Source: Clostridiales bacterium (GTDB taxonomy: Bacteria; Bacillota; Clostridia; Oscillospirales; CAG-272). Taken from it: a stretch of 30,438 nt of DNA. The DNA lies in the NCBI GenBank assembly GCA_019415985.1, contig DXYE01000022.1, positions 1 to 30,438 of the forward strand. Reading direction: 5' to 3'. Of the stretch, positions 1-7,659 are shown in pieces (the stretch's first letter is position 1; every line of letters starts with the position of its first letter). Made by a program: the position numbers and the translations under genes. The notes under the pieces were generated by a model. It was not told the DNA's origin. It saw only the letters and a program-made list of their open reading frames with translations, and did no database searches.

Positions 1-1367
1 GGCCATTATACCTGTATTTATATCACTGCATACGGGATGACATAGAAAAGGGCAGAATTCAACCGGATGCAAAGCTTCCATCAAAGCGCACGCTCGCTCT
101 GCATCTGCAGATCAGCGTTATGACCGTTCAAAATGCTTATGCACAGCTTTTGACGGAGGGCTATCTATATACCAAGGAGCGAAAAGGCTATTTTGTGTCT
201 AGAATAGAACAGACGCCTGTACGCCCACCGGAAAAGTGCGAACAGACCGCCCGGGCATGTTCTGTTGATGATACAGACCAATACTTTGCCGACTTTTGTG
301 ACAACAGTGTACAGCCGCCCTTGTTTCCCTTCAGCGTTTGGTCCTCACAAATGCGCGAGGCGCTGTCTGATGGCAGGGAAACGTTGCTCCGGCGTATGCC
401 TCAGGCTGGCGTTTATGCACTGCGTAAAGCGATTGCGGCATATTTATATCGCTTCCGCGGCATGTCTGTCCAGGCGAAACAGATTTTTATCGGCGCGGGG
501 ACGGAATACTTGTATATGCTGCTGGTTCAGCTTTTTGGAATATCATCGATTTATGCGGTTGAGGATCCGGGATATAAAAAAATTAAACAGATATATAAAA
601 ATGCCGGCGCCTTATGCCGGCCGATCCCGCTGGATAAAGAAGGAATTTCGATGCAGGCACTGGAAGATTCAGGCGCTGAGATTGTCCATATATCTCCATC
701 TCATCATTTTCCAACAGGAATTGTAACGCCGATCAAAAGAAGGCGTGAGCTGCTGCGCTGGGCAGCAAGCAAAAGAGGAAGATATATTATCGAGGATGAT
801 TACGACAGCGAATTCCGCTTCACGGGGCGAGTCCTGCCAACCATGCAAAGCATCGATGCCTGCGATACCGTCGTTTATATCAACACCTTTTCAAAAACCA
901 TTTCACCGGCTCTGCGTATCAGTTATATGGTGCTGCCGACGACGCTGGCGCAGCGCTTTGATTCCGATTTCGGACATCTCTCTTGTACAGTTTCGAGTCT
1001 GGAACAATTCACATTGGCGAAATTTATTGATAAGGGATACTTTGAACGCCATATCAATCGTATGCGGAAAGTATACAGAGAGAGGCGAGATGCAATCCTG
1101 CGCGCAATTGACAGCGGACCGCTGAGAGGAAAAGTAACGGTTCGTGAGGAGCATGCTGGGCTTCATTTTACAATGAAAATGAAAACGTCGCTGAGTGACT
1201 GTGAACTGGTCAGACGGGCGGGCGAGAAAGGGATAAAAATATCCTGTCTCTCTCAGTACTGTGATATAAAGAAGTCAGTCGAACCGTCTGTCTGCATCAT
1301 TAATTATTCCGGCGTGCAAACAGACGATGCCGAGCGGGCCATGCATGTGCTCAGTCAGATCCTTTAA
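1..1367 (+). CDS. MocR/PdxR-type transcriptional regulator (GntR wHTH + aminotransferase-like domain), 5' partial
   Basis: The frame is open from the left edge, so the true start lies outside the window; the first in-frame ATG at 120 is internal. Reading from base 3, the first ~60 residues form the C-terminal part of a GntR-type winged helix (PSKRTLALHLQIS, then VMTVQNAYAQLLTEGYLY). About 330 residues of a fold-type I PLP aminotransferase-like domain follow. The PLP-binding lysine is the K of TFSKTISPALRISY, and the cofactor-contacting DDYDSEF motif is visible. This two-domain architecture defines the MocR family, whose members bind PLP or an aldimine and act on a neighbouring or divergent operon. 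Its target is not visible here: the genes downstream are convergent. It ends at the shared hairpin terminator at 1412-1454. Family is sure; ligand and target unknown. Confidence 0.93.
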   Translation, partial: PLYLYLYHCIRDDIEKGRIQPDAKLPSKRTLALHLQISVMTVQNAYAQLLTEGYLYTKERKGYFVSRIEQTPVRPPEKCEQTARACSVDDTDQYFADFCDNSVQPPLFPFSVWSSQMREALSDGRETLLRRMPQAGVYALRKAIAAYLYRFRGMSVQAKQIFIGAGTEYLYMLLVQLFGISSIYAVEDPGYKKIKQIYKNAGALCRPIPLDKEGISMQALEDSGAEIVHISPSHHFPTGIVTPIKRRRELLRWAASKRGRYIIEDDYDSEFRFTGRVLPTMQSIDACDTVVYINTFSKTISPALRISYMVLPTTLAQRFDSDFGHLSCTVSSLEQFTLAKFIDKGYFERHINRMRKVYRERRDAILRAIDSGPLRGKVTVREEHAGLHFTMKMKTSLSDCELVRRAGEKGIKISCLSQYCDIKKSVEPSVCIINYSGVQTDDAERAMHVLSQIL

Positions 1368-1411
1368 GGTGGTTTCATTCAACATTTAAATATTAATATT
1401 ATAAAAAGACG

Positions 1412-1454
1412 AAAAAGGGTACTGTAAAATAATACATTTTACAGTACCCTTTTT
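1412..1454. terminator. Bidirectional intrinsic terminator, perfect 19-bp stem
   Basis: The arm 1412-1430 is perfectly complementary to 1436-1454, with a 5-nt loop. The stem begins with five A and ends with five T, so both strands read a hairpin followed by a U-tract. It sits 44 bp after the MocR stop on the plus strand and about 150 bp after the prs stop on the minus strand. Confidence 0.93.
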
Positions 1455-1481
1455 GAAACGTTTACAGATACCCCATATGAT
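1453..1481 (+). promoter_or_regulatory. Predicted sigma-A promoter between mocR and prs
   Basis: TTGAAA at 1453-1458 and TATGAT at 1476-1481 are separated by exactly 17 nt; each hexamer matches the consensus at 5 of 6 positions. The -35 starts in the last bases of the preceding terminator. The predicted start of transcription is near 1488. No plus-strand protein gene follows for 8 kb, which points to a non-coding product. Confidence 0.5.
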
Positions 1482-1487
1482 CTACCT

Positions 1488-1609
1488 GGTTAATCCTCCA
1501 GCCGTGAGCACATACCTTTTGCTAGCAAGCAAAGTGTATACATGTGGTAGGCTGTATCTTGAAACATGGGCAATCAAACGGGACTCTGGAGATGGGGTCG
1601 TTTATTTTT
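1488..1609 (+). ncRNA. Candidate small structured RNA, about 120 nt, class not recognised
   Basis: This segment lies between a predicted promoter and a terminator-like hairpin with a T5 run at 1605-1609. Several helices can be drawn within the transcript: CACA/TGTG plus TAC/GTA with a small bulge (1508-1546), and TTGCT/AGCAA inside it. CTCCAG near 1496 is also complementary to CTGGAG near 1587. Two further pairs, CTACC/GGTAG (5' arm 1482-1486) and GATAC/GTATC (5' arm 1467-1471), use bases upstream of the predicted start. They would form only in a longer transcript, in particular a minus-strand prs 3' UTR. The RNA's 3' end overlaps the prs stop codon on the other strand, so the two transcripts would be antisense there. 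I do not recognise it as 6S, SRP, tmRNA or a known riboswitch. The alternative reading as a minus-strand prs 3' UTR is real. Confidence 0.35.
1576..1609 (+). terminator. Terminator-like hairpin ending the candidate small RNA
   Basis: AAAC (1576-1579) pairs with GTTT (1600-1603), and GACTC pairs with GGGTC inside it with a 2-nt bulge and one wobble. A T5 run follows at 1605-1609. The stem is modest but correctly placed for the promoter at 1453-1481. It overlaps the last codon and stop of prs on the opposite strand. Confidence 0.4.
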
Positions 1610-2711
1610 GAAGCCCGAGCCTGTCCATCAACGCATGAATTCTGCCGACTGGATTCAAAAGCTCGCTGAGCGTATGGTCACGGTTCAGCGTATCTATGAT
1701 ATACGCAACATATTTGCACATGTTGACTTCATGATACCAAGGCTTACGCAGAAGCTCGGGCGTACGGTAAATCAGGTTTGTCGTATAGATTCTCGTAAGA
1801 AGTCCCTTTTCATAAGCGTCATCAAATTTATCAAGACCATTGCAGAAGAGGCCGAAGGTTGCAAAGACAAAAATCCGTTTGGCCCCCTTTTCTTTCAGCT
1901 GGTAAGCGACATCAAAAACCGAGTCACCGGAGGATATCATGTCGTCGACGATGATGACATTTTTTCCTTCAACACTGTTGCCAAGATATTCGTGGGCCTC
2001 GATCGGATTGCGGCCATCGACGACTATGGTATAGTTTCGACGCTTGTAGAACATGCCGAGATCCAATCCCAAAACGGATGCATAGTACATACAGCGTCCC
2101 ATGCCGCCCTCGTCAGGCGAAATGATCATCGTCTGATCCGCTGTGAGTCTTACATCTGGTTCGTATCTAGTCAGGGCTTTGATCATTTGGTAGGAGGTCC
2201 GCACATTGTCGAAGCCGCTCAGCGGTATGGCGTTCTGGACTCTGGCGTCATGTGCGTCGAACGTGATGAGGTTGCTTACACCCATATTGGCCAGTTCCTG
2301 CAGAGAAATGGCGCAGTCCAGAGATTCACGCGCGGAGCGTCTGTGCTGTCGGCCCTCGTACAGCATCGGCATGATCACAGAGATCCTTCGCGCTTTTCCT
2401 CCAATAGCCCCGATGATGCGCTTGAGATCCTGAAAATGATCGTCCGGAGACATGGGTACCTGCATACCGTACATATTATATGTTACACCGTAGTTAAAAG
2501 CATCACAAATTAGGTAGATGTCATGTCCGCGCAGGGAAGTGTGTACAATACCCTTTGATTCACCAGTTCCAAAGCGTGGACAGTCAGCGTCCACAATGTA
2601 GGATTCGTCTGCATCACGGCTTTCCCGCAGATACCGGTCCACCTGTTCGACGAAATCATCACAGCCTTTCATGCCTATGACACTCAGATCCCCAAAAAAC
2701 TGTCCCTCCAT
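1602..2711 (-). CDS. prs: Ribose-phosphate pyrophosphokinase (PRPP synthetase)
   Basis: It makes 5-phosphoribosyl-1-diphosphate from ribose 5-phosphate and ATP in the cytoplasm, feeding purine, pyrimidine, histidine and NAD synthesis. The PRPP-binding loop is VIIVDDMISSGDS at residues 252-264. The other signature segments are MLYEGRQHRR (116-125), ITFDAHD (149-155) and ISPDEGG (197-203). At 369 residues it is longer than the usual ~315-residue bacterial Prs; this longer form with an FGDLSVIGMKGC-type N-terminus is common in Clostridia. The start is supported by GGAGG about 6 nt upstream. It follows the aldolase gene by 59 bp and is probably the last gene of the SIS-aldolase-prs operon. Transcription should end at the 1412-1454 hairpin. 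Confidence 0.95.
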   Translation of the reverse strand: MEGQFFGDLSVIGMKGCDDFVEQVDRYLRESRDADESYIVDADCPRFGTGESKGIVHTSLRGHDIYLICDAFNYGVTYNMYGMQVPMSPDDHFQDLKRIIGAIGGKARRISVIMPMLYEGRQHRRSARESLDCAISLQELANMGVSNLITFDAHDARVQNAIPLSGFDNVRTSYQMIKALTRYEPDVRLTADQTMIISPDEGGMGRCMYYASVLGLDLGMFYKRRNYTIVVDGRNPIEAHEYLGNSVEGKNVIIVDDMISSGDSVFDVAYQLKEKGAKRIFVFATFGLFCNGLDKFDDAYEKGLLTRIYTTNLIYRTPELLRKPWYHEVNMCKYVAYIIDTLNRDHTLSELLNPVGRIHALMDRLGLQK

Positions 2712-2770
2712 TATGTACCTCCATCAATTTTTATATTTTATTTTATCATTTTGCGGCTCAAAGATCTGGT

Positions 2771-4072
2771 TCACCGGCATTTCAAGGGAAATGATTCGGC
2801 GAGCTCGGACAACTCGGCATTGTTCAATACCGCCGGATTTTCCGTCAGAGAATGGGCGAGCGCGTCTGCCATGGCGCTGTTTTCCAGTACTTCCATGCGA
2901 TCATAAACGGAAAGCAGGGATGGACCGACAGCCAGCGCACAGTCGTTCTCTACCAGAGAAACAGGACTTTCCGGCGATATTTCTTCTGCAAACAGAGCCG
3001 GCTGCATAAATGTCGTCCCAAACGGAAAGCGTTTAACCGTCCGCAGCATCATGTATGCTTCTGCGAGTCTGGCGGCGGACAGTTCACGGTCGGTAACAGC
3101 ATAAGACATCACATGAAGGGGCGAAGCGACCATCATACACTGAACGAGCGGATGACGGCGGAAGATGCAGTCTGCCAGAAACATAGAACGGGAGGGGGAT
3201 TTTCCATCCTCACAGCGGCCTTTGTCAATGCGCACAAGGTCGTCCGGCTGAAGCAGATACCGGTCCTTTTTGGCGGGGGTTATCAGAAATGCGTCGTCGT
3301 CCAATCTGCACATCAGCGAGCCCTGTGTACTTGAAAAAAGATGTCCGCGGCAGGCACGGCTGATGAAGCTGCACATCTGTGTACGTAGCGCCTTTTCCTC
3401 ATTTGACATGGGCTTCGGCGAATACGTTTGAGGACAGGTTTCGACCTTCAGCTTATAAATTTCCATATGCCGTGCGCTGATACTGTGTATGGACGCGTGG
3501 TTACGTGATGCTTCCGTTTCCAGCAGAGCACAGAAATTTAAGAGTTCCAGACGCTGAAAAGCGGTATCGAGATCGCCGCAGGCGGAAATGACACCATGAT
3601 TTTTCATGACGGCGAGCGCAGCGCCTTTTCGAAACGGTTCGGATACTTTTGACAGCAGGGCGTCGCTGCCCGGACAAGCATAATCAACCGTTGCAAGCTC
3701 ACGGCAGAGCAGAGCGGATTGCGGCAAAAGAGAGGTATTGGGCAGACGGCCTGCCAGACTGTAGGCGAGAAGCGCTGCGGGGTGTGCATGCAGCACAGCG
3801 TGAACGTCCGGACGAATCCGATAAATTCCCAGGTGAATGGGGGCTTCAAGGGATGGACGGTGTCTACCTTCGAATGTACCATCCGGAAGGATCCTGACGA
3901 TATCCTCCGGCAGCAGATTTCCCTTATCTATACCGCCAGGGGTGATCCAAATACATCCCTCAGCATCACGGACAGAAATATTTCCTCCGGATGTTGTTGT
4001 CAGATGTTGCTCATATAGACGCTTCATGATTCGGGCAATATGGCCAGCGGGATTTTCGCAACTGTCGTTCAT
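2771..4072 (-). CDS. Tandem class II aldolase/adducin-domain protein; second domain lacks metal-site residues
   Basis: Class II aldolases of the FucA/AraD/adducin fold use a metal, normally Zn2+, to cleave or epimerise sugar phosphates. The first half (about 1-205) looks active: SGGNIS (28-33), an acidic residue at E76 in SLEAPIH, the HAH pair H95/H97, and a third histidine H159 in KNHG. The second half (about 215-433) repeats the fold, but the matching positions read VAS for HAH, NDC for NHG and S for the glutamate, so it cannot bind metal the same way. At 433 residues it is twice the usual length. It starts 38 bp after the SIS gene and precedes prs by 59 bp, suggesting one operon acting on phosphosugars. 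The substrate cannot be inferred. The ribosome-binding site (GGAAAGG) is rather far from the ATG. Confidence 0.85.
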   Translation of the reverse strand: MNDSCENPAGHIARIMKRLYEQHLTTTSGGNISVRDAEGCIWITPGGIDKGNLLPEDIVRILPDGTFEGRHRPSLEAPIHLGIYRIRPDVHAVLHAHPAALLAYSLAGRLPNTSLLPQSALLCRELATVDYACPGSDALLSKVSEPFRKGAALAVMKNHGVISACGDLDTAFQRLELLNFCALLETEASRNHASIHSISARHMEIYKLKVETCPQTYSPKPMSNEEKALRTQMCSFISRACRGHLFSSTQGSLMCRLDDDAFLITPAKKDRYLLQPDDLVRIDKGRCEDGKSPSRSMFLADCIFRRHPLVQCMMVASPLHVMSYAVTDRELSAARLAEAYMMLRTVKRFPFGTTFMQPALFAEEISPESPVSLVENDCALAVGPSLLSVYDRMEVLENSAMADALAHSLTENPAVLNNAELSELAESFPLKCR

Positions 4073-4110
4073 TTCAAAGAAAGCCTTTCCAGTTAATGCC
4101 GGTTACGGCG

Positions 4111-5151
4111 TTATTTTGTTATGGTAATTTTTTTCAGAACATCGGAAACATCCGGATCGATTCCCTTGACCTCTGTCAGCTTCAGCGCAAACAACTGCAT
4201 GGTGACGGCCAAAAGGAACGGGGCGACGCAGTCACAGCCTGCGTCGGGAATCTGAAGGGCGAATGGTTTGGATGAGGCGAGCGCCGCGTCGTCTGTCACC
4301 ACGATGAGTTCTGCGCCGATGGATTCTATGCGCGCGATCATTTGCAACGCGTCCGCCATCGCGGGACCCTTGAGGGCAAGAACGAAGACAAGCGTCTTAG
4401 CGGAAATCTGAGCCATGGGGCCGTGATGGAAGTCAGAAGAAGCGTATCCTCTAACTCTGATCTTATTGGTCTCCAGAATTTTCAGAGCCCCTTCCAGTGC
4501 GATAGGATAAGCCATTCCGCGACCGAGAATGAATGCATCGTCCAGATACCTGTAACGGCTTACAATCGTCTCGATCTGACCAGGCATGGAATCTAAAAGT
4601 TCGGAGACCAAGGAGGGGATTTTATCGAGAAGTGCGGCAAGCTTTTCGTTCTGTGCCCATTCTGCACAGAGAAGTGCAAGCAGGTACATCTGACTGGTGA
4701 AGGTTTTGGTAGCCGCAATGCTGACCTCCGGTCCCGCACCGCAGAACAAATGATATTTGGCTTCCTTTGCCATGGGGGAGGCGGGATCGTTGGTTACCGC
4801 CACGGTTATGGTTTTTGCCTGATTTCCGCTTTTGAGGACAGCAAGCCCGTCTTCAGCTTTACCGGACTGTGATACACCGATGACAAGAGAGTGTTCCAGG
4901 TGCATCGGACTTTGATATAGGGTGATAGTAGAAGGCGTGGCCAAAGCGCAGGGGATGCCCAAAAAGCGATGAATAAGATACTGTGCATAAATAGAGGCGT
5001 GGTCAGATGTACCGCGCGCCGCAAAATAGACATTGGTAATCTGTCCCGCCTTGATATCGGCAACAATTTTCTTGATTGCCGCCATGTTGTTTTCTTTGAT
5101 TCCCGCAAGAACCTGCGGCTGTTCTCTGATTTCTTTTTCCAGATTGATCAT
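4111..5151 (-). CDS. Double SIS-domain sugar-phosphate isomerase/deaminase (GlmS C-terminal-like, AgaS/FrlB-type)
   Basis: The protein has two sugar isomerase (SIS) domains and no glutaminase domain. Domain 1 shows AARGTSDHAS (44-53), the phosphate-binding VSQSGKAEDG (93-102) and EVSIAATKTFTSQ (142-154). Domain 2 shows LGRGMAYPIALEGALKILE (209-227) and FHHGP (241-245). The C-terminus (KGIDPDVS, then LKKITITK) is typical of this group. Relatives are glucosamine-6-phosphate deaminase II, AgaS and fructosamine-6-phosphate deglycases; the substrate cannot be chosen from sequence. I start at the ATG at 5151 (346 aa) because GGAGG at 5162-5158 is then 6 nt away; the adjacent ATG at 5154 would leave only 3 nt. 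It is the first gene of the minus-strand operon with the tandem aldolase and prs. Confidence 0.88.
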   Translation of the reverse strand: MINLEKEIREQPQVLAGIKENNMAAIKKIVADIKAGQITNVYFAARGTSDHASIYAQYLIHRFLGIPCALATPSTITLYQSPMHLEHSLVIGVSQSGKAEDGLAVLKSGNQAKTITVAVTNDPASPMAKEAKYHLFCGAGPEVSIAATKTFTSQMYLLALLCAEWAQNEKLAALLDKIPSLVSELLDSMPGQIETIVSRYRYLDDAFILGRGMAYPIALEGALKILETNKIRVRGYASSDFHHGPMAQISAKTLVFVLALKGPAMADALQMIARIESIGAELIVVTDDAALASSKPFALQIPDAGCDCVAPFLLAVTMQLFALKLTEVKGIDPDVSDVLKKITITK

Positions 5152-5488
5152 CATATGCCTCCAAATTTTTATATAAATTAATGCTTCAACAATTTTTGAG
5201 ATGTATACATGTGCTGTCACAGAATCCTGAAATTCTGCAAGTCCTATCTCTTTTTAATGAGATTCACCCCATATTGCCGTACGATTAAAGTGTATTTAAC
5301 TGTGGAGAAGATGCAGTTATGAATTTCCGTATTTTATCTCCGACTGCTCCTGGAATTCTAATAATTTAAAGAATAGAAACGGAACGGAACTCCAAAGCAC
5401 CCTTTACAGACAAATGCTTGGACAATGAAAAATTTCTCTCTGTATATGGTTATCTACATTTCAGATTTAACCAAAGCAGATTCGTCTA
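5152..5488. other. Intergenic region upstream of the SIS-aldolase-prs operon
   Basis: These 337 bp hold the GGAGG site of the SIS gene and two small dyads: the 10-bp palindrome ATGTATACAT at 5201-5210, and CAGAAT/ATTCTG at 5220-5237 with a 6-nt spacer. Either could be an operator. I found no convincing sigma-A promoter on the minus strand and no supported gene. Confidence 0.5.
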
Positions 5489-6454
5489 TCAAGAACTCAG
5501 AAGCCCTGCCCATTGCAGAACAAAGATACCTATAAAAAGCGTAAACACACAGATGATGGTGGTTAATATCAAAATCTGTGCAGAGAGCTCCGAATCACCG
5601 TGCATTTGCTTTGTCATAATATAACTGCTGACCGAAGCAGGTGTTCCGAACCACAACAGAATCATACCGAGTGAAATACCGCGAAAACCTAATATAACCG
5701 CACAAACCAAGGCGGCAGCGGGCAGAATCAGCGTTTTGCCGATAGCAGCGGCTAGAGCGGTACGAAAACGTCCGCGCAGATGCTCGGGACGAAAGCTGGC
5801 GCCAAGACTCAAAAGAGCAAGGGGAGCGGCTAAATCTCCTATATACGAAAGCGTCCGTTCAGCCATAACGGGAACAGGTATGCGCAACCATAAAAATACC
5901 AATCCAAGGATCATGGATAAGATCAGGGGATTTTGAACAATGCTTACTAAAATTTCCTTTGCGACAAGTTTAACAGACATATTTTGCTCACGCGGCGCAA
6001 AAAGCGCCAGAGCCACTACGGCGCATAAATTAAACAACACAACGGCAAAGGGCATCAGCATAATGATTTTGGACTGCCCTTCTTCCCCGAACAGGTTCTG
6101 TGCTAAAGGGATACCCAAAATCGCAAAATTACCGCGAAAGAAGCCTTGCACAAATGCTCCGCAGCTTGATCGGCTTTTTAAAAACAGGGGCGAAAAAAGA
6201 CAGAGAAGAGAGAAACAAAGAAGCGTTGCAATTACACAAAAGGTGGTCAGGCGTCCATCAAAAACTGATGAAAGATCCGACGCGATCATCTCAGAAAACA
6301 ACAGACATGGAAGCGCAGCATGGAACACAAGACGGTCTGCGCCTTCAAAAAAGGCCTTTCCGAGAAAGCCACGTCTGAAAAGCATCGCACCGAGAACAGA
6401 AAGAATCAAAAGAGGGGCGATGGTATTGATGCTGTACCAAAAGCTTTCATACAT
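5489..6454 (-). CDS. AEC (auxin efflux carrier) family permease
   Basis: A 321-residue polytopic membrane protein of the AEC family, whose bacterial members include malate and other organic-acid transporters. It has the usual two-bundle layout. The N-terminal half begins SINTIAPLLILSVLGAMLFRRG and contains the conserved GNFAILGIPLAQ stretch (about 109-120). The C-terminal half contains LAAPLALLSLGAS and the GTPASVSSYIM segment near 277-287. Length and N-terminus (eight residues before the first membrane helix) fit the family with the ATG at 6454, yet no Shine-Dalgarno sequence precedes that codon. A strong one lies 44 nt upstream in front of an out-of-frame ATG. Its promoter is at 6533-6561. 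Substrate unknown; weak acids are the default guess. Confidence 0.9.
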   Translation of the reverse strand: MYESFWYSINTIAPLLILSVLGAMLFRRGFLGKAFFEGADRLVFHAALPCLLFSEMIASDLSSVFDGRLTTFCVIATLLCFSLLCLFSPLFLKSRSSCGAFVQGFFRGNFAILGIPLAQNLFGEEGQSKIIMLMPFAVVLFNLCAVVALALFAPREQNMSVKLVAKEILVSIVQNPLILSMILGLVFLWLRIPVPVMAERTLSYIGDLAAPLALLSLGASFRPEHLRGRFRTALAAAIGKTLILPAAALVCAVILGFRGISLGMILLWFGTPASVSSYIMTKQMHGDSELSAQILILTTIICVFTLFIGIFVLQWAGLLSS

Positions 6455-6492
6455 AAGCTCAGCGTACGGCGTTTTGCAGAGGCCGCCCGCAT
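6406..6492 (-). CDS. Short upstream ORF overlapping the AEC permease start (28 codons)
   Basis: The ATG at 6492 has a very good ribosome-binding site, GGGAGGAG at 6505-6498, 5 nt away. It lies about 34 nt after the predicted transcription start. The frame runs 28 codons and stops at 6406, 48 nt inside the permease gene in a different frame. The peptide (MRAASAKRRTLSL...) is basic and resembles nothing I know. It could regulate permease translation, or be an accident, or mark a small indel. Confidence 0.3.
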   Translation of the reverse strand: MRAASAKRRTLSLCMKAFGTASIPSPLF

Positions 6493-6532
6493 AACCACTC
6501 CTCCCGTACAGCGTTCCAAATATCTTAACAAT

Positions 6533-6561
6533 ATTTTACCTTGATTTAAAAGAAAAGTCAA
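6533..6561 (-). promoter_or_regulatory. Sigma-A promoter of the AEC permease
   Basis: On the minus strand TTGACT (6561-6556) and TAAAAT (6538-6533) are separated by 17 nt, each one mismatch from consensus. Start of transcription is expected near 6526, giving a 5' leader of about 72 nt to the permease ATG. Confidence 0.65.
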
Positions 6562-6809
6562 GAGAATCGGTACGAACCAAAGCAGCTGATATCGATTTAC
6601 GTGCTTTTTTGTCTCGCAATCCAACAAAGAGCAGGTGAGCGACGTAAAAACACATCTTAACACACAATAGGGTAAAAATGACAAACCGCGCTCTTATAAA
6701 AAATTCCACTATCACAAATTACATATCACCGTCTTTTATAAAAGAATTTCATTAACGGCGTAACGTCTGTTAAAAAGATTGAGACAATCAGAGCTTCCGG
6801 GCTTGTCCT
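6562..6809. other. Intergenic region between amidohydrolase and AEC permease
   Basis: AT-rich region with no supported gene. It contains two similar TTATAAAA-containing stretches near 6694 and 6735. A weak minus-strand terminator candidate for the amidohydrolase lies at 6783-6807 (GACAA/TTGTC with a small inner stem), followed on that strand by T5 after 7 nt. Confidence 0.4.
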
Positions 6810-7619
6810 TTAAGAAAGTTTTAGAAAACGCGCTGCATTGTTCCACAAAATATCGACTCTTTCGGCCTCTGTAAGATCCAGTCGTAAAAATCTTTCGAAT
6901 TCATGGTCAATACGCATAACAGGATAATCCGTACCGAACATCACGCGGTCTGTGCCGAGCCTTCGAATAACCGAGGAGGCATATTCCGGCGTCGTCGCCC
7001 ACAGCGCGCTTGAAGTATCGTACCAGACGTTAGTGCGGCCGGCCAGATTGCCGACACCCTCTTCCCATGCCTTGTAACCGCCGAGATGCGCCGCGACCAC
7101 CTCTAATTTTGGAAAACGGTCTAACACCTTTGCTAATTTTTTAGATTCTGAAAAACGATACTCCGGCCGGTCATCTCCGATATGAAAATATACAGGAAGC
7201 CGGTTTTCGGCAATTTCATAAAGCCGCATGAGCCTGGGATCGTCGATGTCGACTTCCTGAATATCCGGATGCAGCTTAATACCGCAGAGCCCCATCGCAA
7301 TCATGCGGTCAACCTCACCTTCCATATCTTGAAAGTCCTGATGCATGCCCCCGAAACCTATGGCTTTAAACCCGCACGCTCTCTCGCGTTTCACAAGCGC
7401 TGCTATAAAGTCATTGACCTTCGGAACCTGGCGGGCGTTCGTGGCGACGGAAAAAACGAGAAAGCCGCCTACGCCGAATGCTTTTGCGTCACTGCACATG
7501 TCAGTCTCCGTACCTTTTCCTTCTGGGACAAAATTATAAAACTTTCCAAGATTGATTACAGCTTTTTCTGAAATCTCGTCGGGATAGATGTGCGTATGAA
7601 TATCGAAAATCCTGTACAA
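6810..7619 (-). CDS. Metal-dependent amidohydrolase-2 family TIM-barrel hydrolase/decarboxylase
   Basis: A 269-residue protein of the amidohydrolase-2 branch (ACMSD-like). The N-terminal strand carries the metal-binding HxH pair H8/H10 in FDIHTHIYP. Later candidate ligands are H146 (YFHIGDD), H178 (AAHLGG) and the conserved D231 in FGTDYPV. GIKLHP (113-118) is the strand that often carries a bridging residue. The start is TTG at 7619, preceded by AGGG 8 nt away. It follows the aspartate kinase gene by 40 bp and is probably co-transcribed with it. Members hydrolyse or decarboxylate small cyclic or carboxylic substrates; nothing in the sequence identifies this one's. Proximity to aspartate kinase does not by itself imply a lysine or threonine pathway role. 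Confidence 0.85.
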   Translation of the reverse strand: MYRIFDIHTHIYPDEISEKAVINLGKFYNFVPEGKGTETDMCSDAKAFGVGGFLVFSVATNARQVPKVNDFIAALVKRERACGFKAIGFGGMHQDFQDMEGEVDRMIAMGLCGIKLHPDIQEVDIDDPRLMRLYEIAENRLPVYFHIGDDRPEYRFSESKKLAKVLDRFPKLEVVAAHLGGYKAWEEGVGNLAGRTNVWYDTSSALWATTPEYASSVIRRLGTDRVMFGTDYPVMRIDHEFERFLRLDLTEAERVDILWNNAARFLKLS

Positions 7620-7659
7620 TGTGTAATCCCTGCCTTTATTCTTCTGAAAATCTTAGGAA

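Noticed and set aside
1535..1546. The 12-mer TGTATACATGTG, repeated at 5202-5213, considered as a shared GntR-type operator
   Set aside because: An overlapping GTGTATACATGTGT also occurs inside the hydrogenase coding sequence near 26020, and one copy lies in the folded RNA candidate, so there is no consistent promoter context.
1566..2513. A 315-codon plus-strand open frame antisense to prs
   Set aside because: It mirrors the codon pattern of a well-conserved prs, has no ribosome-binding site and no recognisable motif.
5940..6494. A 184-codon plus-strand frame over the AEC permease
   Set aside because: Highly basic antisense reading of a membrane protein gene, without a start site.
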